A DNA stretch of 64,000 nt, taken from assembly GCA_016712315.1 (NCBI GenBank), contig JADJRG010000031.1:1-64000 (forward strand), given 5' to 3'. Shown piece after piece: positions 16,697 to 28,358 of this stretch (the stretch's first letter is position 1; every line of letters starts with the position of its first letter). The translations under genes were made by a program, and so were the position numbers. This DNA comes from Nannocystis sp. (lineage in GTDB: Bacteria; Myxococcota_A; Polyangia; Nannocystales; Nannocystaceae). Below the pieces are notes generated by a model. The model had not been told where the DNA came from, did not search any database, and worked only from the letters and a program-made list of their open reading frames with translations.

Positions 16697-17863
16697 TTAC
16701 GGTAAGTCGCAGAGGGCCCTGATCTCCTGGTTGGCCTCGTCGAAGAGCGGGTAGTAGTTCTTCGGATCAGGTTCGGGGTCGCAGATCGAGCCGATGACTC
16801 GGTTCTGCGGGGGGAGCTTCTCGATGGCTGCGCGCAGGGTCGGCGCGGGTGAGGCGCCGGTGCCGTCAGGCCCGGCGAGGGGGTCCCACGGGCAGGCGGT
16901 AGCCTCTTGATCTGCGTCGCCGAGCACAGCGGCGATGTAGAGGTTCTTGTTGCCCCCCTTCGCGACGCTGATTGCGCTTGTCCATAGGTTGGGCAGGATG
17001 ATGTCAGACCCTTCGTGGCCCTGCAGGTCGTTCTTCTCGCCGTCATCCTCGTCGGTGGCGAGCAGGATGAGCAGCAAGGCGCCTTCGCGGTGGAAGCCGC
17101 CGTTACAGTCGTTGTTGAGGGCGGCGCCGAAGGACTGATAGACCGTGTCGATCGGGCGCTCATTGGGGTCCCCTTGCGCGCCGACGGTGAGCAGGCAGTT
17201 GAAGGACGGGACGTCCTTGAGGTCGGCTGTGGTGGCGTACGGCTTGCCTTCGGCGAAGGGGCAGGGTTCACCGTCTTCGCCGCGGTTGAGCGCGCCGAGC
17301 TGATCGCAGGGCGGCTGGTTGTTGGCGAAGACGTTGGTGGTGATGGCGCCGATGTGGACGGAGCACGCCTCTCCGAGCAGAGGGAACAGGATCTCGGCGT
17401 AGGCGACGATGATCGAGAGCAAGGTGTTGCCCTTGCCTGACATGCTCGGGGAATTGTCGAGCACGATGAGCACGTCGATCATCTCGCAGCGGCCGACGCC
17501 GCAGGTAGATCCGGTGGTGCTGGCGTCGGTGGTGCTGGCGTCGGTGGTGCTGGCGTCGGTGGTGCTGGGCTCGGCGGTGGTCGTTGATGTTGTTGGCTCG
17601 GCGGTGGTCGAGGTGCTCTCGGCGGTCGTGGTCGTGGAGGAGGTGGTTGGCTCGGCGGTGGTGGAGGTGGTGGGATCGCTGGTGCTGGTCGTCGCGGGGC
17701 CGGCGGTCGCGCCGGCGCAGCGGCCTTCGTCGCAGCTCAGGTTGGGGCCGCAGTCGAGGTCGTCGGCGCAGGGTTGGCCGGCGAGGAAGGTGCCGGTGAA
17801 GCAGCCGCTTAAGGAGAGCAGGGCGGCGGTCATGAGCGCGCAGGGCGTACGAAGGGAGACCAC
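16697..17863 (-). CDS. vWA-like lipoprotein with Thr-rich linker
   Basis: A lipobox signal (LMTAALLSLSGC) is followed by a short Cys module (CADDLDCGPNLSCDEGRC), a Thr/Ser/Glu linker of about 80 residues with TTDAS repeats, and a folded domain starting CEMIDVLIVLDNSPSMSGKG. DxSxS is the MIDAS motif of von Willebrand A domains; IDTVYQSFGAAL and GALLLILLATDEDD fit the later strands. It has scattered Cys that probably form disulphides outside the cell. The linker-plus-vWA design suggests a surface adhesin or binding protein. It is the first gene of the run with the kinase 11 bp downstream. The TGGTGCTGGCGTCGG DNA repeat (about 17513-17560) codes for the TTDAS units. Confidence 0.8.
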   Translation of the reverse strand: MVSLRTPCALMTAALLSLSGCFTGTFLAGQPCADDLDCGPNLSCDEGRCAGATAGPATTSTSDPTTSTTAEPTTSSTTTTAESTSTTAEPTTSTTTAEPSTTDASTTDASTTDASTTGSTCGVGRCEMIDVLIVLDNSPSMSGKGNTLLSIIVAYAEILFPLLGEACSVHIGAITTNVFANNQPPCDQLGALNRGEDGEPCPFAEGKPYATTADLKDVPSFNCLLTVGAQGDPNERPIDTVYQSFGAALNNDCNGGFHREGALLLILLATDEDDGEKNDLQGHEGSDIILPNLWTSAISVAKGGNKNLYIAAVLGDADQEATACPWDPLAGPDGTGASPAPTLRAAIEKLPPQNRVIGSICDPEPDPKNYYPLFDEANQEIRALCDLP

Positions 17864-17999
17864 GCGTCATTATCGGCGATCTCGAGGGGAGGTTGAAGCG
17901 AGCGCCTGCGCGGTGAGACTCCGGCGCGGTAGCGGGCGCGGGCGTGGGCGCGCGTGGCTCGCCTTGTCGTCGGCGGGAGCGCGGCCGTATGCTGGGCGG

Positions 18000-18922
18000 A
18001 TGTTGGCGAGATGTCAGCGCGGTTGGTGGTGGTCGCTGGCGGCGGCGACTTCGCTGGCGCTGGCGAGCCCAGCGGCGGTCGCAGCGAAGAGGGCGCGGCC
18101 GAAAAAGACGGCGAAGGCGGAGGGGCCGGATCTGTCGAAGATCGGCGAGCTGGCGCAGGAGGGGCAGAACCGCTTTGAGACGGCGGACTACGCGGGGGCG
18201 ATCGACATGTGGACGCAGGCGTACTCGGGGCTGCCGGCCGAGTCAGCGTTCGCAGTGCAGCGCGGCCTGCTCGTCTATCAGATCGCGCAAGCGTGCGTGG
18301 AGGCGTACTCGATCGACCCGGACCTGCTCTATCTGCGCAAGGCGGAGCGGCTCTTCAGCGCCTACCTCGAGACGCTCAGCGAGGCCGACGCGGCGACGAC
18401 AGCGGACGTGCGGGTGACCATCGCGGAGCTGCAGGCGACGATCGCGGCGGCGGTGGAGGCGGCGGCGGCGGCTGAGGCGGCGGCGCTGGAGGCGGCGGCG
18501 GTCGCGGCGACGCCCGAGGAGGCGGAGGAGGAGCAGGCGCCGCCGCCGCCTCCTCCTCCAGAGCCTGACCCAAAGGCGGGGCGAGGGCTGATGATCAGCG
18601 GCGGGGCGCTGCTGGGGCTCGGCGCGGCCGGTCTTGGTTTGATGACCTACAGCTTGGCGTGGGGGGCCAAGGTCGACACGCGCGGTGAGGCGGCGGTGGC
18701 CGGCGGTGAGACGGATCCTGAGATCTTCCGCGAGCTGCTGCGCGAGGGGACGCAGGCGAATCGTCTGGCGCTGATCTCGGGGGCTGCGGCGGGGGTGTTG
18801 GTGATCACGGGGGCGGCGCTGCTGGGCGCGGGCGCGCGCGCTCGGTCGCGGGGACGCGGCGCGGTGGCGTGGGCGCCGATGCGTGTGCGAGGCGGCGCGG
18901 GGATCGTGGTCGAGGCGCGCTT

Positions 18923-18926
<4 letters not shown>
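18000..18926 (+). CDS. TPR-like periplasmic/membrane protein
   Basis: ATG at 18000 gives a signal peptide (WWWSLAAATSLALASPAAVA). Next comes a helical TPR-like part (GQNRFETADYAGAIDMWTQA, about 50-150), an Ala/Glu helix (150-185), a Pro-rich spacer (a run of P after EEEQA), and two membrane helices (ISGGALLGLGAAGLGLMTYS and LALISGAAAGVLVITGAALL). The same order and the words KFETADYAGAIELW occur in the protein at 62137-62931, so the two are paralogues. The family function is unknown to me. Longer frames upstream are antisense to the lipoprotein and were ignored. Its stop overlaps the stop of the convergent SPFH gene (CTAG). Confidence 0.75.
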
Positions 18927-20407
<1,481 letters not shown>

Positions 20408-20426
20408 GGCGGTGCTCGCCAGGGAG

Positions 20427-20443
20427 AGCAGGAGGCGTGCCAA
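20427..20443 (-). promoter_or_regulatory. Sigma-54 (-24/-12) promoter of the SPFH gene
   Basis: On the minus strand the sequence reads TTGGCACG CCTC CTGCT. The consensus is YTGGCACG NNNN TTGCW, so only one core base differs and the GG-to-GC distance is right. The SPFH start codon lies 20 bp downstream. The next gene upstream encodes a sigma-54 activator. Confidence 0.75.
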
Positions 20444-20513
20444 CGTCGATGAGGCGCCGTCTCGCGGCGGTGGGGGCTAGCGCTCGAGCGGTGGATGCTC
20501 GGCGTGTGTCGAT

Positions 20514-20532
20514 GTGTCTCAAAATGAAACAC
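20514..20532. promoter_or_regulatory. Probable activator-binding site (UAS) for the SPFH promoter
   Basis: GTGTCTC AAAAT GAAACAC is an imperfect palindrome (6 of 7 arm positions) about 75 bp upstream of the -24 element. TGTC...(A)ACA-type palindromes at this distance are the usual enhancers of Fis-type sigma-54 activators. The protein is inferred to be the product of the adjacent GAF/sigma-54 activator gene. Confidence 0.55.
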
Positions 20533-20551
20533 TCGTCGCTCGGGCGACTCG

Positions 20552-20568
20552 TTTTGGGTCACCCAAAA
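20552..20568. promoter_or_regulatory. Perfect palindrome TTTTGGGT-c-ACCCAAAA
   Basis: Two perfect 8-bp arms are separated by a single C, just after the stop of the activator gene (20575). A one-base loop cannot form a terminator hairpin, so a protein-binding site is more likely than a terminator. Confidence 0.5.
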
Positions 20569-20574
20569 GGATTC

Positions 20575-22116
<1,542 letters not shown>

Positions 22117-22209
22117 GATCGCTGATCGCCGCGCTAGAGTGTCCCACGCGGGCGCTCGCGGACGTAGCGGCGCCGGCCTCTGCGAATGTGTGAAGTGGGG
22201 GTAGGAGAC

Positions 22210-22231
22210 CACATGTCCGAATAGACATGTG
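22210..22231. promoter_or_regulatory. Palindrome CACATGTC-N6-GACATGTG upstream of the activator gene
   Basis: Perfect 8-bp arms with a 6-bp spacer (CGAATA) lie 94-115 bp upstream of the activator start. TGTC-N6-GACA is of the kind bound by sigma-54 activators, so autoregulation is plausible, but I find no convincing -24/-12 element between it and the gene. An operator for another regulator is equally possible. Confidence 0.55.
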
Positions 22232-22414
22232 ATAGGGCGTTCATCGCGCGCTCGGCGGCAGGGGGCGGGAGCCGCCGAGTCGGTGAGCCGCCTCGCGCAT
22301 TACCTGGGTTGATTTCGCGCGGGCAACTTGGGGCTTGCAAACTGAGTGAGTCCGGCGAAACTGCTGGCTACGAGCAGGCGTAATTTACCGCTCGAACAAC
22401 GGAGATCTCCTTCC

Positions 22415-24187
22415 ATGCGACATAAGGCTATTGCACCCTTCGTCCTCCTCCTCGGCCTCGGGGCCTTCCCGGCCTGTAACGGCGACGACACCGCGGGCAC
22501 GGACACGGACACCGGCACCGCGACCGACACCGACACCGATACGACGACGACGACGACCTCGACCTCGACCTCGACGACGACCTCGACGACGACCGCGAGC
22601 TCCGAGTCCGAGACAGACACGACGACGAGCACGACCGACCCGACGACCAGCACCACGAGCTCCTGCGAGGAGGGCACGCAAGGGTGCCCTTGCGGCGCGG
22701 GGGACTCCTGCGATGAGGGCCTCGCCTGTGAGAACGCCGTGTGCGTGCCGGTGGTCGAGGCGACCTTCTGTGAGCGGATCGGCGGCGAGACCGGGATCAA
22801 CGAGCTGCACGTCGCGTTCGTGACCAAGGTGCTGCTCGACGAGCGGATCAACGGCTACTTCCTCAACTCGGACGTCGACGGCGGCAACCTGATCTCTTGC
22901 CTCAACAAGCAGATCGGCGCGGCGATCGAGTGCCCGGGGGTCGAGTACGACTGCCTCGACATGCTCACGGCGCACGCCGGAATGGGCGTCAGCACGGTCG
23001 ACTTCACCGACCTCGCCGAGGACTACCAGGCGGCGCTCACCGAGCACCAAGGCACCTACCCCGACCTCACGGGTGACGACGTCACGACGATCATGACGGT
23101 GCTCGCGGGTATGGCCGGCGATATCGTCGAGGACGCGGACAACAACGTCACGGTGTACCAGCGCGTCGGCCGGAAGCCGGCCGTGCGCGCGCTGGTCGGC
23201 TTCCCCGGCGAGGTGGGCAGCTTCATCGACAACGTCGCCAACAACCCGGTGATCAACGGCTTCTTCGGCAACTCGGACATCCCCCGCCTCAACACCTGCC
23301 TCACCCGCCAGGTGTCGAGCATCGACGGCCCGATCGTCTACGGCGGCGAGGTCGACTCGCCAGGCGTCGGGATCGACGAGGGCGTGAGCATCGGCGCCCC
23401 GTGCCTCGACATGAAGACCTCGCACGAGGGGCTCGTCGACGACATGGCCTCGGTGATCAACATCGAGGACTTCACGGCGCTGGTGACCGACCTGATCACC
23501 GCGATGACGACCTTCAACGTCGCGGCCGACGACCAGATGGCGATCCTGTCGGTGCTCGGGCCGATGTGCGAGGACATCGTCGCGGACTCGCCGAACGACT
23601 GCCCAGGCAACAGCGAGGTGGTCGAGCTCGAGCTCGTGCCGCAGAACACGATGGTCCCGGATGACGCGTACAACGGCACCCTGGCGTCGATGCGCTGCGC
23701 GACGATCGAGGCCGCGGACAACGGCCTGAACATCATCGACGGGGTCAAGCTCACCTCGTTCAGCCTCACCCACACCTGGCTCGGCGACGTGGTGGTCAAG
23801 GTGGTGGCGCCCGACAATACGGCGATCACGGTGCTCAGCCGCCCAGGCTTCGCGGAGCCGGCGGACAACGGCACGGGCGGCGTCGGCGACTCGTCGAACA
23901 TCGAGGCGGGCTTCCCGATCTCCTTCGCGGACGACGGGGCGAAGGACGCCGAGCTGATGGGCAACGAGAGCGCGCTCAGCAACTTCGTGGTCTGCAAGGA
24001 GGCGCCGATGGCGTGCAGCTACCTCCCGAACCCCGGCGCTGCGACGGCCGGGAACTTCGCCAGCCTGAAGGGCAAGGCGGCGAACGGGAACTGGCAGGTG
24101 TGCGTGGGCGACGCGGGCGTCGGTGACAACGGCACCTTCGTCAGCGCGAAGCTCGAGCTGACCCGCGTGAAGTTCCCCAACCCGTAG
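22415..24187 (+). CDS. Lipoprotein with two truncated-haemoglobin-like domains and a P-domain
   Basis: Signal peptide with lipobox Cys21 (FPAC), a Thr/Ser/Asp linker (22-83) and a short Cys module (84-112). Two similar domains follow: about 117-240 (CERIGGETGINEL, VLLDERINGYFLNSDVD, LTAHAGMGVSTVDF with His187) and 248-390 (VGRKPAVRALVGF, VANNPVINGFFGNSDIPRL, KTSHEGLVDDMASV with His337). ERIGGE..I..L, DxRINGYF and the AHAGxG motif match group 1 truncated haemoglobins, where that His is the proximal haem ligand. The last part (about 403-590) has FSLTHTWLGDVVVKVVAPDN and NGNWQVCVGDAGVGDNGTF, the pattern of the proprotein-convertase P domain, often a C-terminal module of secreted proteins. It is therefore an exported, lipid-anchored putative double globin; haem binding is not proved. 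The gene is alone, with a strong terminator after it. Confidence 0.75.
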   Translation: MRHKAIAPFVLLLGLGAFPACNGDDTAGTDTDTGTATDTDTDTTTTTTSTSTSTTTSTTTASSESETDTTTSTTDPTTSTTSSCEEGTQGCPCGAGDSCDEGLACENAVCVPVVEATFCERIGGETGINELHVAFVTKVLLDERINGYFLNSDVDGGNLISCLNKQIGAAIECPGVEYDCLDMLTAHAGMGVSTVDFTDLAEDYQAALTEHQGTYPDLTGDDVTTIMTVLAGMAGDIVEDADNNVTVYQRVGRKPAVRALVGFPGEVGSFIDNVANNPVINGFFGNSDIPRLNTCLTRQVSSIDGPIVYGGEVDSPGVGIDEGVSIGAPCLDMKTSHEGLVDDMASVINIEDFTALVTDLITAMTTFNVAADDQMAILSVLGPMCEDIVADSPNDCPGNSEVVELELVPQNTMVPDDAYNGTLASMRCATIEAADNGLNIIDGVKLTSFSLTHTWLGDVVVKVVAPDNTAITVLSRPGFAEPADNGTGGVGDSSNIEAGFPISFADDGAKDAELMGNESALSNFVVCKEAPMACSYLPNPGAATAGNFASLKGKAANGNWQVCVGDAGVGDNGTFVSAKLELTRVKFPNP

Positions 24188-24212
24188 TCAGCGACGCGCT
24201 GACGCGCGTACG

Positions 24213-24247
24213 AGGGGCCCAGCGAGGTGATCGCTGGGCCTCTTCTT
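24213..24247 (+). terminator. Rho-independent terminator
   Basis: A perfect 10-bp stem GGCCCAGCGA / TCGCTGGGCC with a 5-nt loop is followed by TCTTCTTATT, 28 bp after the stop of the globin-like lipoprotein gene. Confidence 0.85.
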
Positions 24248-24322
24248 ATTCGGTCCAAAAACGGCGATGTTTCGCCGGCGATCGCTGGAGCGCGTGCGCC
24301 GTTTTTGGCATTGTCGCGGGCG

Positions 24323-25168
24323 ATGACGATCGCTCGCGCGTGCAGGCTCTTCTCCGTGACGTTGGTGCTGGCGGCCGCTGCTTGTCGGCCGAGCTCGGGC
24401 AGCGAGGCGCCCGCGGGGTCGACGAGGGAGGTGAACCTCTCGGCGGTGGTGTGGCTGCAGACCGCGGCGGAGTTCGAGGCGCTGGCGCTGCAAGCGTTCG
24501 CGCAGGCGACGGCGGCGCTCGATCAGGCGCTGGTGGAGCCGAGCTGGGTGGCCGCGCCCGAGCAGACGAGCGCGCCCGAGGGGGCTCCGCCGGCGGTGAT
24601 CTTGGACGTCGATGAGACCGTGCTCGACAACTCGCCGTACCAGGGCTGGTTGCTGCGCAGCGGCGAACGCTTCGCGCCGGCGAGCTGGGGCGCGTGGGTG
24701 GAGGCGGCCGCGGCGGAGGCGGTGCCTGGGGCGCTGGCGTTCACGAAGGCGGCGGCGGCCCGCGGGGTGACGGTCTTTTATGTGTCGAACCGCGACGTGA
24801 GCGGCGAGGCGGCGACGCGGCAGAACCTGGCGCGCCTGGGCTTCCCGCTGGCGGAGGAGGTCGATGTGGTGCTGCTGAAGGGTGAGCGCGAAGATTGGGG
24901 GTCGGCGAAGGGCACGCGGCGGGCTGAGGTCGCGTCGCGCTACCGGATCGTGATGCTGGTCGGCGATAACTTGGGCGACTTCACGGACGAGTACAAAGGC
25001 GACGTGGCGGCGCGGGCGAAGGTGATCGAGGCGACGGCGCCGTGGTGGGGTCGCCGCTGGATCATGATCCCAAACCCGATGTACGGGTCGTGGGAGTCGG
25101 CGCTGGGTGAGGGAGAGCCGGCGACGACGCTGCGCTCGGGCCTGAAGGCGTGGCGAGGGCCCGAGTGA
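24323..25168 (+). CDS. Class C acid phosphatase lipoprotein (HAD IIIB, e(P4)-like)
   Basis: The start at 24323 gives a lipoprotein signal (RLFSVTLVLAAAAC). Family motifs appear in order: NLSAVVWLQTAAEFEALALQ (substrate-binding helix of the P4/OlpA family), AVILDVDETVLDNSPYQGWL (nucleophile Asp, DxDET), VFYVSNRDVSG (motif II), LLKGEREDWGSAKG, and VMLVGDNLGDFTDEYKG (motif IV), with PNPMYGSWE near the end. Members hydrolyse nucleotide monophosphates and other phosphomonoesters outside the inner membrane. At about 280 residues the length is normal. The next gene starts 48 bp after its stop but has its own promoter. Confidence 0.93.
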   Translation: MTIARACRLFSVTLVLAAAACRPSSGSEAPAGSTREVNLSAVVWLQTAAEFEALALQAFAQATAALDQALVEPSWVAAPEQTSAPEGAPPAVILDVDETVLDNSPYQGWLLRSGERFAPASWGAWVEAAAAEAVPGALAFTKAAAARGVTVFYVSNRDVSGEAATRQNLARLGFPLAEEVDVVLLKGEREDWGSAKGTRRAEVASRYRIVMLVGDNLGDFTDEYKGDVAARAKVIEATAPWWGRRWIMIPNPMYGSWESALGEGEPATTLRSGLKAWRGPE

Positions 25169-25180
25169 GCGAGCGCGCGC

Positions 25181-25208
25181 TTGACAGAGACGGAGGTTCT
25201 TCTAAGTT
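25181..25208 (+). promoter_or_regulatory. Sigma-70-type promoter, nearly leaderless
   Basis: TTGACA (25181-25186), 16-bp spacer, TAAGTT (25203-25208), with the ATG only 8 bp further on at 25216. The transcript would begin at or next to the start codon, so translation is probably leaderless. It would drive the His-rich lipoprotein and the coupled TonB receptor. Confidence 0.6.
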
Positions 25209-25215
25209 CCGCCAC

Positions 25216-25857
25216 ATGCAAATGAATTGCAAAATGATCGTTGGGTGGCTCGGCGGCGCGCTGCTCGTTGCTTCGTCGGTGGGCTGTGAGCACGACGACG
25301 GCGACCACGACCACGAGAGCGAGATCATCTCGACGGTCGAGCTGACCTTTACGCCAGCCAACGGCGGCGATCCGAGCGTCTTTAAGTTCACGGATCCGGA
25401 CGGGGACGGGGGGATGTCGGGGTCTTCGGAGACGATCACTCTGAGCGCGGGGACCGAGTACCAGATGACGGTGCGCTTTGAGAATTCGCTGGTGAGCCCG
25501 CCGGAGGACCTGACGGGGGAGATCAAGCGAGAGGCGGAGGAGCACATGATCTTTGTGCTCGGGGATGTCGCAGGGCCGGCTTCGGTCGCGGCCGCGGCGC
25601 TGGTCGACCACGCGTACGCGGATCGCGAGTCGGACTACGGGACGAACGCGGTCGGCGACGATCTGCCGGTGGGCGTCGTGAACACGATCACCGCGAACTT
25701 CGCCGGTGAAGGGGAGCTGCGGCTGGTGCTGCGCCACCTGCCTGAGCTCAATGACGCGCCGCAGAAGAGCGCCGCGCTGCCGCAGATCCTCGCCGATGGT
25801 GGCGACCTGCCGGGCAGCGTCGACGTCGACGTGCTGTTCAAGCTCGTCGTGGAGTGA
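25216..25857 (+). CDS. His/Asp-rich periplasmic lipoprotein partner of the TonB receptor
   Basis: Signal with lipobox (GALLVASSVGC), then a short metal-type patch EHDDGDHDHESEII. The 213-residue product continues STVELTFTPANGGDPSVFKF, DPDGDGGMSG, LSAGTEYQMTVRFEN, EDLTGEIKREAEEHMIF and ends in LRLVLRHLPELN...DVDVLFKLVVE. Similar lipoproteins in Bacteroidetes sit beside TonB-dependent receptors and have the same strand order; I recall the family only in outline. The His/Asp patch suggests binding of a transition metal before transfer across the envelope. The next gene starts inside its stop codon (GTGA), so the two are made together. Metal identity is unknown. Confidence 0.75.
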   Translation: MQMNCKMIVGWLGGALLVASSVGCEHDDGDHDHESEIISTVELTFTPANGGDPSVFKFTDPDGDGGMSGSSETITLSAGTEYQMTVRFENSLVSPPEDLTGEIKREAEEHMIFVLGDVAGPASVAAAALVDHAYADRESDYGTNAVGDDLPVGVVNTITANFAGEGELRLVLRHLPELNDAPQKSAALPQILADGGDLPGSVDVDVLFKLVVE

Positions 25858-28358
25858 GCGCCCTGGCTGGGATCTTCGCCCATCTGCTGCTCAGCGGGGC
25901 GCTCAGCGGGGCCGCCGACGGGCAGCAGGGCGAGGCCGACGCGGCGGCGGTCCAGCTCGCGGCCTCGGCGCCGTGTGACGCGGTGTGGACGGGCCTGGTC
26001 GTTGAGGCAGGTACGGCGGAGGTGATCCCAGGGGCGCTGGTGGTGCTGCGACAAGGCAAGGCCGCGCCGCTCTACGCGCGCTCAGGGGCGGACGGGCGGG
26101 TCGCGGTGGCGAGGCTGTGCGCGGGCGAGGCGGCGGTGTCGGTGACGAAGGCGGAGCACAGCCCGGCGCGGCTGACGATCACGATCGAGGGGGCGCGTAC
26201 AGAGTCGGTGATCGCTCTGGAGGCGCTGCACGATCACCACAGCCATCGGGTGATCGTCATCCACGATGAGACGCCGACGAGCGCGGCGGCGAGCGAGTCG
26301 CTCTCCGGCGCGGAGCTGGCGCGGACGCGCGGCCAAGGGCTCGCAGAGACGTTGGCGGGGATCTCCGGGGTGACGACGCTGCGCGGCAGCGCGGGCGGGA
26401 TGGGCAAGCCGATCATCCGCGGGCAGTTCGGGCGGCGAAACCTGATCGTGGTCGATGGGGTGCGCCACGAGGGGCAAGACTGGGGGATCGATCACGCGCC
26501 GGAGGTGGATCCCTACGGGGCGGACCGGATCACGGTGATCAAAGGGGCCGGGACGACGCGCTTCGGCGCGAAGGCGATCGGCGGGGTGGTGCTGCTCGAG
26601 CCGCGGCCGCTGCCCAGGCAGCCGAGCCTGCGCGCGGAGCTGGGGACGGTCGGCGCCTCGAACCCGCTCGGCGGCGGCGGCTCGGCGCGGATCGACTACG
26701 CGCCGCTGAAGGGGCGCGGGCTGGCGCTGCGGGTGGAGGGCAACATGGCGCGGCACCGGGCGACGATGACGCCGGAGTACGCGCTGGATAACACGGGGAT
26801 CGCGACGTGGAACGCGGGCGCGCAGGTCGGCTACGCGAGCGAGGCGATCGACTTGGGGGTGGGCTATCGGGTGATGCGGGCGCGGGGGGGGATCTGTACG
26901 TGCCTGCGGATCTCGACGCCGGAGGAGTTCGCGCGCGGGCTGGCCCGTGGGCGACCCGCGGGGGTGGAGGCGTACCGCGCGGACTTTGAGATCGAGCGGG
27001 CGAAGCAGGAGATCTGGCACCACATGGCGCTGGCGCGCGCTCGCGTGAGCCTCGGCGGGGCGGGGGAGATCCACGGGCTCTATTCGTTTCAGTTCAATCA
27101 GCGCGAGGAGTTTGAGGTGGTGCGCCAGAGCGTGTCGGGGCCGCAGCTCAGCTTCGGGCTGGCGACCCACGCAGGCGAGCTGCGCTTCGAGCACAGGAAG
27201 GTGGAGGTCGGCCAGGGGGCGCTGGTGGGCACGCTCGGCGGGACGGTGAGCCATCAGCGCAACACGTTTCGATCAGCAGCGACGCTGATCCCGGACTACT
27301 ACCAGAAGAGCTGGGCGCTCTACGACGTGGAGCGGCTGGTGTTCGAGCGGGTGGAGCTGGAGGTCGGGGCGCGCTACGAGGGCATGGCGCGGGTGGCAGA
27401 GCTGCGCGAGCGCGACTACTTGGGGCAGCTCGCGGGCGGGCGCCTGGATCCGCGGGCGTGCGTGGCGAGCGGGGCGGGCGGGGTCTGCTCGCACGGGTTT
27501 CATACGCTGTCCGGGACGGCGGGCCTGCTGGCGCGGCCGAGCAAGCGGCTCGCGGGGCTGACGTGGCGGACGCACGCGCACTCGTCGGCGAGGATCCCGT
27601 CGATCGATGAGCAGTTCATGAACGGGGCGGCGCCCTCGTTCCCGATCCTGGGGCTGGGTGACTCGAGGATCGGGGTGGAGCGGAGCTGGGGCGGGGAGAT
27701 GGCGCTCGCCTACGACGGCGACTGGCTGCACGCCGAGGTGGCGGCCTTTAGTACGTACGTGGACGATTACATCTACTTCGTGCCGCAGCAGCAGGAGGGG
27801 CAGTGCGCGCCGCTGAGCTGCACGGCGCGGGGGCCGCTGCCGGTGTTCGCGTTCACGCGGATCGACGCGCTCTTCGGCGGCGGTGAGGCGCGGGTGCAGC
27901 TCAAGGCGCCTCGGCTGCCGCTGGCGATCATGGGCGACGCGGCGTGGGTGCGCGGGCAAGATCTGAGCGCGTCCGCGCCGCTGGCGCTGCTGCCGGCGGA
28001 CCGCTACACGCTGGCCGGCCGCTACCTGTTGGCGGCCTCGAAGGGGTCGGCGCGCGCGTACGTGGAGATCAACGGGACGGCGGTGGCGCGGCAGCGGCGC
28101 TTCCAAGCAGCGTTAGACTTCGCGCCGCCTCCGCCGGCGTACGTGCTCCTCGGGGCAGGCGCGGGGGTGGAGTGGATGGCAGGGAGCGAGCTGTTTCGGC
28201 TGAGCCTGGTCGGGACGAACCTGCTGAATCAACGCTACCGCGACTTCACCAGCCTGCTGCGCTACTTCGCGGATGAGCCGGGGTGGGGCGTGCAGCTGCG
28301 CTTCGCGGTGGACTTCGATGTGGCGCTGGAGGAGAAGGCGAAGCGGCGGGCGAGCTAG
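25854..28358 (+). CDS. TonB-dependent outer-membrane receptor (metal-uptake type)
   Basis: 834 residues. After the signal (FAHLLLSGALSGAADG) comes a carboxypeptidase-regulatory-like domain (about 45-120: VEAGTAEVIPGALVVL, DGRVAVARLCAGEAAVSV), a His-rich stretch (ALHDHHSHRVIVIHDE, about 124-139), the plug (about 140-250: LAETLAGISGVTTLRG, KPIIRGQFGRRNLIVVDGVR, ITVIKGAGTTRFGAKAIGGV) and a beta-barrel to the end (LVGTNLLNQRYRDF, ending in LRFAVDFDVAL). GTG at 25854 overlaps the upstream stop. The His-rich patch here and in the partner points to a transition metal such as Zn or Cu; this is inference. TonB/ExbBD are not in the window. Confidence 0.9.
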   Translation: MSALAGIFAHLLLSGALSGAADGQQGEADAAAVQLAASAPCDAVWTGLVVEAGTAEVIPGALVVLRQGKAAPLYARSGADGRVAVARLCAGEAAVSVTKAEHSPARLTITIEGARTESVIALEALHDHHSHRVIVIHDETPTSAAASESLSGAELARTRGQGLAETLAGISGVTTLRGSAGGMGKPIIRGQFGRRNLIVVDGVRHEGQDWGIDHAPEVDPYGADRITVIKGAGTTRFGAKAIGGVVLLEPRPLPRQPSLRAELGTVGASNPLGGGGSARIDYAPLKGRGLALRVEGNMARHRATMTPEYALDNTGIATWNAGAQVGYASEAIDLGVGYRVMRARGGICTCLRISTPEEFARGLARGRPAGVEAYRADFEIERAKQEIWHHMALARARVSLGGAGEIHGLYSFQFNQREEFEVVRQSVSGPQLSFGLATHAGELRFEHRKVEVGQGALVGTLGGTVSHQRNTFRSAATLIPDYYQKSWALYDVERLVFERVELEVGARYEGMARVAELRERDYLGQLAGGRLDPRACVASGAGGVCSHGFHTLSGTAGLLARPSKRLAGLTWRTHAHSSARIPSIDEQFMNGAAPSFPILGLGDSRIGVERSWGGEMALAYDGDWLHAEVAAFSTYVDDYIYFVPQQQEGQCAPLSCTARGPLPVFAFTRIDALFGGGEARVQLKAPRLPLAIMGDAAWVRGQDLSASAPLALLPADRYTLAGRYLLAASKGSARAYVEINGTAVARQRRFQAALDFAPPPPAYVLLGAGAGVEWMAGSELFRLSLVGTNLLNQRYRDFTSLLRYFADEPGWGVQLRFAVDFDVALEEKAKRRAS

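Noticed and set aside
17409..17999. Upstream extension of the TPR-like gene
   Set aside because: It is antisense to the Thr linker of the vWA lipoprotein; ATG 18000 gives a proper signal peptide.
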